Positions 60,257 to 64,000 of a stretch of 64,000 nt of DNA are shown piece after piece (position 1 is the first letter of the stretch; each line of letters opens with the position of its first letter). A program made the position numbers and the translations under genes. The notes beneath the pieces were generated by a model. That model had not been told where the DNA came from, made no database searches, and was given only the letters and a program-made list of their open reading frames with translations. Origin of the DNA: Pantoea sp. 1.19 (GTDB lineage Bacteria > Pseudomonadota > Gammaproteobacteria > Enterobacterales > Enterobacteriaceae); the NCBI RefSeq assembly GCF_001922585.1, contig NZ_MRBS01000003.1, forward strand, positions 360,231 through 424,230, in the 5' to 3' direction.

Positions 60257-61618
60257 GTGATTAGCGTTTTCGACATGTTCAAACCCGGTATTGGCCCGTC
60301 CAGTTCCCATACGGTGGGTCCAATGAAAGCCGGTAAACTGTTCGTCGATGAGCTGCGTGACAAGCAGCTGCTCGGCTCAGTGACCCGCGTGGCGGTGGAC
60401 GTGTACGGTTCGCTGTCGCTCACGGGCAAAGGCCACCATACCGATATTGCCATTATCATGGGGCTGACCGGCGCCAAGCCGGACACGGTAGACATTGATG
60501 CCATTCCCGGCGTGATCCGCGACGTGGAGCAGCGGCAGCGGCTGCTGCTGGGCGGCGAGCAGGAGGTCGACTTCCCGCGCGAAGGCGGGATGATATTCCG
60601 CAGCGAGAATTTACCCCTGCATGAAAATGGCCTGACCCTGCACGCCTTCGCCGGCGATAAGCCGCTGTACAGCAATACCTGGTACTCCGTCGGCGGCGGA
60701 TTTATCGTTGATGAGGCGCACTTTGGCCAGCCGGTACTGGATGAAGTCACCGTCCCGTGGCCCTTCCACAGCGCCAAAGCGCTGTTGGCCCACTGCCATG
60801 AAACCGGCCTCTCGCTCTCCGGTCTGGTGATGAAAAATGAGCTGGCATTACACAGCCGCGAGGAGATAGGCAACTATTTCGCCAACGTCTGGCAAACCAT
60901 GCGCGACTGCATCGATCGCGGGCTGAATACCGAGGGCGTGTTGCCCGGTCCGCTGCGGGTTCCGCGCCGCGCCGCCGCCCTGCGCCGCATGCTGGTCGCC
61001 TCCGATAAGCTCTCCAGCGACCCGATGAACGTCATTGACTGGGTCAATATGTTTGCGCTGGCGGTCAATGAAGAGAACGCCGCCGGCGGCCGGGTGGTTA
61101 CCGCTCCGACCAACGGCGCCTGCGGGATCGTTCCGGCAGTGCTGGCCTACTACGATCATTTTATCGAATCGGTTAGCCCGGAAATCTACACCCGCTATTT
61201 TCTCGCCGCCGGCGCGATTGGCATTCTGTATAAAATGAATGCCTCCATTTCCGGCGCGGAAGTGGGCTGTCAGGGAGAGGTGGGCGTGGCCTGCTCAATG
61301 GCCGCGGCCGGCCTCGCCGAGCTGCTGGGCGCCAGCCCGGAGCAGGTGTGCGTGGCGGCGGAGATCGGCATGGAGCACAACCTGGGTCTGACCTGCGACC
61401 CGGTGGCCGGTCAGGTACAGGTTCCGTGCATTGAACGTAACGCCATTGCGTCCGTGAAGGCGATCAACGCGGCGCGAATGGCGATGCGTCGCACCAGCGA
61501 ACCGCGCGTCTCGCTGGATAAGGTGATCGAAACCATGTATGAAACCGGCAAAGACATGAATGCCAAATACCGTGAAACCTCGCGCGGTGGGCTGGCTATC
61601 AAGGTCCAGTGCGACTGA
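60257..61618 (+). CDS. sdaA: L-serine deaminase I (iron-sulfur L-serine dehydratase)
   Basis: Deaminates L-serine to pyruvate and ammonia with a [4Fe-4S] cluster. The 453 residues have the N-terminal beta domain ([15 protein letters not shown], residues 10-24), an ACT-like part, and the alpha domain with cluster cysteines in [17 protein letters not shown] and VPCIERNA. The start is GTG at 60257, with AAGGAG six bases upstream; E. coli sdaA begins at the equivalent residue. No leucine/Lrp site could be assigned by eye. Confidence 0.96.
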   Translation: MISVFDMFKPGIGPSSSHTVGPMKAGKLFVDELRDKQLLGSVTRVAVDVYGSLSLTGKGHHTDIAIIMGLTGAKPDTVDIDAIPGVIRDVEQRQRLLLGGEQEVDFPREGGMIFRSENLPLHENGLTLHAFAGDKPLYSNTWYSVGGGFIVDEAHFGQPVLDEVTVPWPFHSAKALLAHCHETGLSLSGLVMKNELALHSREEIGNYFANVWQTMRDCIDRGLNTEGVLPGPLRVPRRAAALRRMLVASDKLSSDPMNVIDWVNMFALAVNEENAAGGRVVTAPTNGACGIVPAVLAYYDHFIESVSPEIYTRYFLAAGAIGILYKMNASISGAEVGCQGEVGVACSMAAAGLAELLGASPEQVCVAAEIGMEHNLGLTCDPVAGQVQVPCIERNAIASVKAINAARMAMRRTSEPRVSLDKVIETMYETGKDMNAKYRETSRGGLAIKVQCD

Positions 61619-61628
61619 CCGCTCGCGC

Positions 61629-61661
61629 GGCGACACACCGTCCCGGTGGCGGGGTGTCGCC
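61629..61661 (+). terminator. Hairpin after sdaA
   Basis: Arms GGCGACAC / GTGTCGCC with an inner ACCG/CGGT helix, 11 bases after the stop. There is no T-tract, so it may be a transcript-end stabiliser. Confidence 0.4.
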
Positions 61662-61823
61662 ACCGTATGCCCAACGCCAGCACCTCACGTCCTCTGCCTC
61701 GCTTCCTTCCGAATCCGATTTCGCCCCCTCAATTTTCCACCTCTGCACTAAACTTCAGGCGCCGCGCGCCGATAACCCGGTTCGGTCTCTTAGCGTGCGT
61801 GTTTCTTAAGAAGGTGGTTGCTG

Positions 61824-63410
61824 ATGCACATGTCCCAGCAAATGGTTGGACAGTTTCGCCGCCGGCGACTCGTTGTCGCCGCAATCGTGGCGGGGATCGT
61901 GCTAATACTGACCCTGACGGTGGGCGTTATCCGGGAAGAGAACCACATTGAGCAGCAGGCACAGGCCTTTGCCCGTAGCGCCGTCACCCGCTTTGACAAA
62001 CTCTTCTCGCCGCTGGACATTTCCGCCAGCAACGCGCTGGGGCTGGTTGGGCTGAGCTGCGACGCGGTGCGCCAACCGCTGATCGAAAAGCTGGCGATAC
62101 TGCAAACGGTGCGCGCGATCCTGCTGGTCAGCGAGAATACGCTGTATTGCTCCAGCATTTTTGGCGCGCGCGCGCAGAGTTTTAGCCAGCGCTATCCGGA
62201 GCTGGCGGTCAATAATCAGCACATGCTGCTCACCACCGACACGCTGCTGCTAAAAGGCTCGCCGATCCTGCTGCTGTGGACGCCGCAATCGACCGATAAC
62301 CGCGCGGGCATACTGCAGGCAATCAACATTGAGATGATCGCCAGCTACTTGCTGGAGCCCTCTCAGCCTTGGGTGGAGCGGGCAGTATTCAGCGTCGGTG
62401 GCAAAAGTCTGGAGTACGGCAATCCGCTGATTGAGCCGACGCAGGCGGCAGACGGTGAGGTCACCTACGTCGAAAGCTCACTGCGCTATCCCTACACCAT
62501 CACCCTGTACGGTCCCTCACCCACCGCGCTGGCGCTGTCGCGCCTGCCTTCTCAGCTGCCGCTGGCCCTGCTGCTGTCCCTGCTGACCGCCTACATTATC
62601 TGGCTGGCCACCGCCACTCGCATGAGCTTCTCCTGGCAGATTGGCTATGGTATCAGCGCGCGGGAATTCCACGTCTGGTGCCAGCCGCTGATCAACGCCC
62701 GCAGCGGCGATTGTTACGGTATTGAACTCCTGCTGCGCTGGCGTACTGAGCGGCAAGGCTGGATCCCGCCGGACGTGTTTATCCCGATTGCCGAACGACA
62801 AAACCTGATCGCACCGCTGACCCGCTACGTACTCAGCGACGTGGTCGCCCACCTGCCACTGCTGCCGCGCCAGCCTAATTTTGTGATAGCCATTAACGTC
62901 GCGGCCAGCCATTTTCATCAGCAGGCGATCCTTGACGATTTGGATGCGCTGTGGTGGCCGGCCCATCCGGTGCCACAGCTGGTGGTCGAACTGACCGAGC
63001 GCGACGCGCTACCGGCGGTCGATCAACAGGCGGTGACCTGCCTGCAACGACGCGGTGTCAAAGTGGCAATTGATGATTTTGGAACCGGGCACAGCTCGCT
63101 TGCCTATCTGAAAACGCTGAATCCGGACGTGTTAAAAATCGATAAGGTGTTTACCGCCGCGATCGGGACCGACGCCATCAACGCCACCGTCACCGATATG
63201 GTGATCGCGCTGGCCCAGCGGCTGGATATTCGCCTGGTGGCGGAGGGGGTGGAAACGGCGGAACAGGCAGATTATCTGCGCGACAGAGGGGTAGATGTGT
63301 TCCAGGGATACTATTTTGCACGCCCGATGCCGCTGGAGGCATTCGCTGGCTGGCTACAACACCATCGGCAGACAGTCGCTGAGCAGACGGTGGCTGAACA
63401 GGCGGCCTGA
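61824..63410 (+). CDS. pdeY: Cyclic-di-GMP phosphodiesterase PdeY (CSS-motif plus EAL domain)
   Basis: Predicted inner-membrane c-di-GMP phosphodiesterase, redox-controlled through a periplasmic CSS domain. The 528 residues have a first membrane helix (about 18-38), a periplasmic CSS sensor with Cys in GLSCDAV and LYCSSIFG, a second helix (about 235-258) and a C-terminal EAL domain. The signature Glu is in ELLLRW (ELL instead of EAL, as in several active enzymes), with DDFGTGHSS, KIDKVF and AEGVET all present, so activity is expected. ATG at 61824 follows AAGGTGG by six bases. The extreme C-terminus repeats TVAEQ twice. Confidence 0.93.
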   Translation: MHMSQQMVGQFRRRRLVVAAIVAGIVLILTLTVGVIREENHIEQQAQAFARSAVTRFDKLFSPLDISASNALGLVGLSCDAVRQPLIEKLAILQTVRAILLVSENTLYCSSIFGARAQSFSQRYPELAVNNQHMLLTTDTLLLKGSPILLLWTPQSTDNRAGILQAINIEMIASYLLEPSQPWVERAVFSVGGKSLEYGNPLIEPTQAADGEVTYVESSLRYPYTITLYGPSPTALALSRLPSQLPLALLLSLLTAYIIWLATATRMSFSWQIGYGISAREFHVWCQPLINARSGDCYGIELLLRWRTERQGWIPPDVFIPIAERQNLIAPLTRYVLSDVVAHLPLLPRQPNFVIAINVAASHFHQQAILDDLDALWWPAHPVPQLVVELTERDALPAVDQQAVTCLQRRGVKVAIDDFGTGHSSLAYLKTLNPDVLKIDKVFTAAIGTDAINATVTDMVIALAQRLDIRLVAEGVETAEQADYLRDRGVDVFQGYYFARPMPLEAFAGWLQHHRQTVAEQTVAEQAA

Positions 63411-63432
63411 CGCCGCGGTCGGCCGCCAGATG

Positions 63433-63454
63433 CCGGCAGCCTGACGGCTGCCGG
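63433..63454. terminator. Hairpin between convergent pdeY and yoaE
   Basis: Perfect 9-base arms CCGGCAGCC / GGCTGCCGG with a 4-base loop, between the two stops. No T-tract. Confidence 0.5.
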
Positions 63455-63466
63455 GAGGGCGACACG

Positions 63467-64000
63467 CTACTCCTCTTCGTCGCTGTCAACGTGCAGTTTG
63501 GTGATTCGCACCAGGTCGATACGGTAGTCCGTCGCCTCTACGATCTGGAAGGTCAGCGGCGGCAGCGTGATCACGTCACCAGCGCGCGGAAACTGATCGT
63601 TTTGCGCAATCAGCAGCCCGGCCAGCGAGGCAAAATCCTCGTCCGGATTCACCAGTCCCTGGGTGTCCAGCAGCTGCTGCAGCGCGTGCAGATCGGTGCC
63701 GCCTTTCACCAGCCAGCCATCGCCGTCGGCAATCACATCCGGGGTCTCATCCTCGTCCGGGAACTCGCCGGCAATTGCCTCCAGCACGTCGAGCGGAGTA
63801 ATCAACCCCTGTACCACGCCAAACTCGTTGGTGACCATCACGAAACTGCCTTTCGCCCGGCGCAACACCGCCAACAGATTGATCGGATCCAGCGTCTCCG
63901 GCACCATGATCGGCGGCGAGGCGCTGGCAAACGCTTCAATATTGATGCCGTGATCCAGCGCAACCAGCAGCTCCTTCGCCCGCACCACGCCGACCACCTC
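63467..64000 (-). CDS. yoaE: TerC-family membrane protein YoaE with CBS and CorC domains (5' part outside window)
   Basis: Only about 177 C-terminal residues are here; the membrane TerC domain lies beyond the right edge. What is seen: the end of a CBS pair (VVGVVRAKELL, then SFVMVTNEFGVVQGLITPLDVLEAIAGEFP overall) and a CorC/HlyC transporter-associated domain (VKGGTDLHALQQLL ... VEATDYRIDLVRITKL), ending in acidic DSDEEE. This order matches E. coli YoaE (about 518 residues), next to pdeY there as well. Function unknown; ion (manganese-type) export is known for TerC relatives. Confidence 0.93.
   Translation of the reverse strand, partial: EVVGVVRAKELLVALDHGINIEAFASASPPIMVPETLDPINLLAVLRRAKGSFVMVTNEFGVVQGLITPLDVLEAIAGEFPDEDETPDVIADGDGWLVKGGTDLHALQQLLDTQGLVNPDEDFASLAGLLIAQNDQFPRAGDVITLPPLTFQIVEATDYRIDLVRITKLHVDSDEEE

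Overview
The window is an ordinary-looking chromosomal segment of a gamma-proteobacterium of the order Enterobacterales. Nearly every gene has a close E. coli K-12 counterpart of almost identical length (oppABCDF, adhE, tdk, hns, galU, rssAB, purU, tyrT-type tRNA operon, xthA, topB, selD, sppA, ansA, pncA, gapA, prkA-yeaH, dadAX, ycgB, fadR, nhaB, dsbB, minCDE, rnd, fadD, tsaB, yoaA, pabB, sdaA, pdeY, yoaE). The DNA is GC-rich, with strong third-position G/C. The gene order merges blocks that lie apart in K-12 (about minutes 26-28 and 39-41), and ugd plus a UDP-glucuronate epimerase gene sit between hns and galU. This suggests a non-Escherichia lineage, perhaps Erwiniaceae (Erwinia/Pantoea relatives); that is inference from order and sequence impression only. 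I see no prophage, insertion sequence, CRISPR array, toxin-antitoxin pair or defence island.

Layout. 1-6530 (minus): the oligopeptide ABC importer oppABCDF (oppF cut by the left edge), a 0.7-kb non-coding stretch with a perfect CRP-type palindrome, and the MarC-family gene ychE. 6941-11155: adhE, tdk and hns. 11281-16777 (minus): epimerase, ugd and galU, which together turn glucose-1-phosphate into UDP-galacturonate for surface polysaccharide, then rssB and rssA of the RpoS-turnover locus. 16873-19100: ychJ, purU, and two identical tRNA-Tyr genes followed by degenerate tyrT-type (RtT-like) repeats. 19123-24260: xthA-nudG, ynjH/topB, selD and ydjA. 24427-28763: sppA, ansA-pncA, yeaC/msrB. 29103-36034: gapA and yeaD, a wrecked GNAT acetyltransferase gene, mipA, and prkA-yeaH behind a consensus sigma-54 promoter.

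36234-42026: the potassium/proton antiporter gene cvrA (TTG start), an unrecognised 74-residue protein, a Bcr/CflA-type exporter, and the D-alanine catabolic pair dadA-dadX. 42529-50869: ycgB (SpoVR), fadR, nhaB, dsbB, ycgN, ycgM, ycgL and minCDE. 50917-64000: rnd, fadD (TTG start, FadR-type operator), the slp-like lipoprotein gene yeaY, tsaB, yoaA, yoaB, yoaH, pabB-nudL, sdaA, pdeY and the 3' part of yoaE.

Nothing here is a clearly new system. The points most worth a second look are the prkA-yeaH operon with its sigma-54 promoter and its partner ycgB only 6.5 kb away, the covarying hairpin repeats after the tyrosine tRNAs, the orphan CRP palindrome upstream of oppA, the freshly decayed acetyltransferase gene, and the unknown small gene after cvrA. 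All coordinates were read by eye; functional statements rest on recognised family resemblance, not on database searches.
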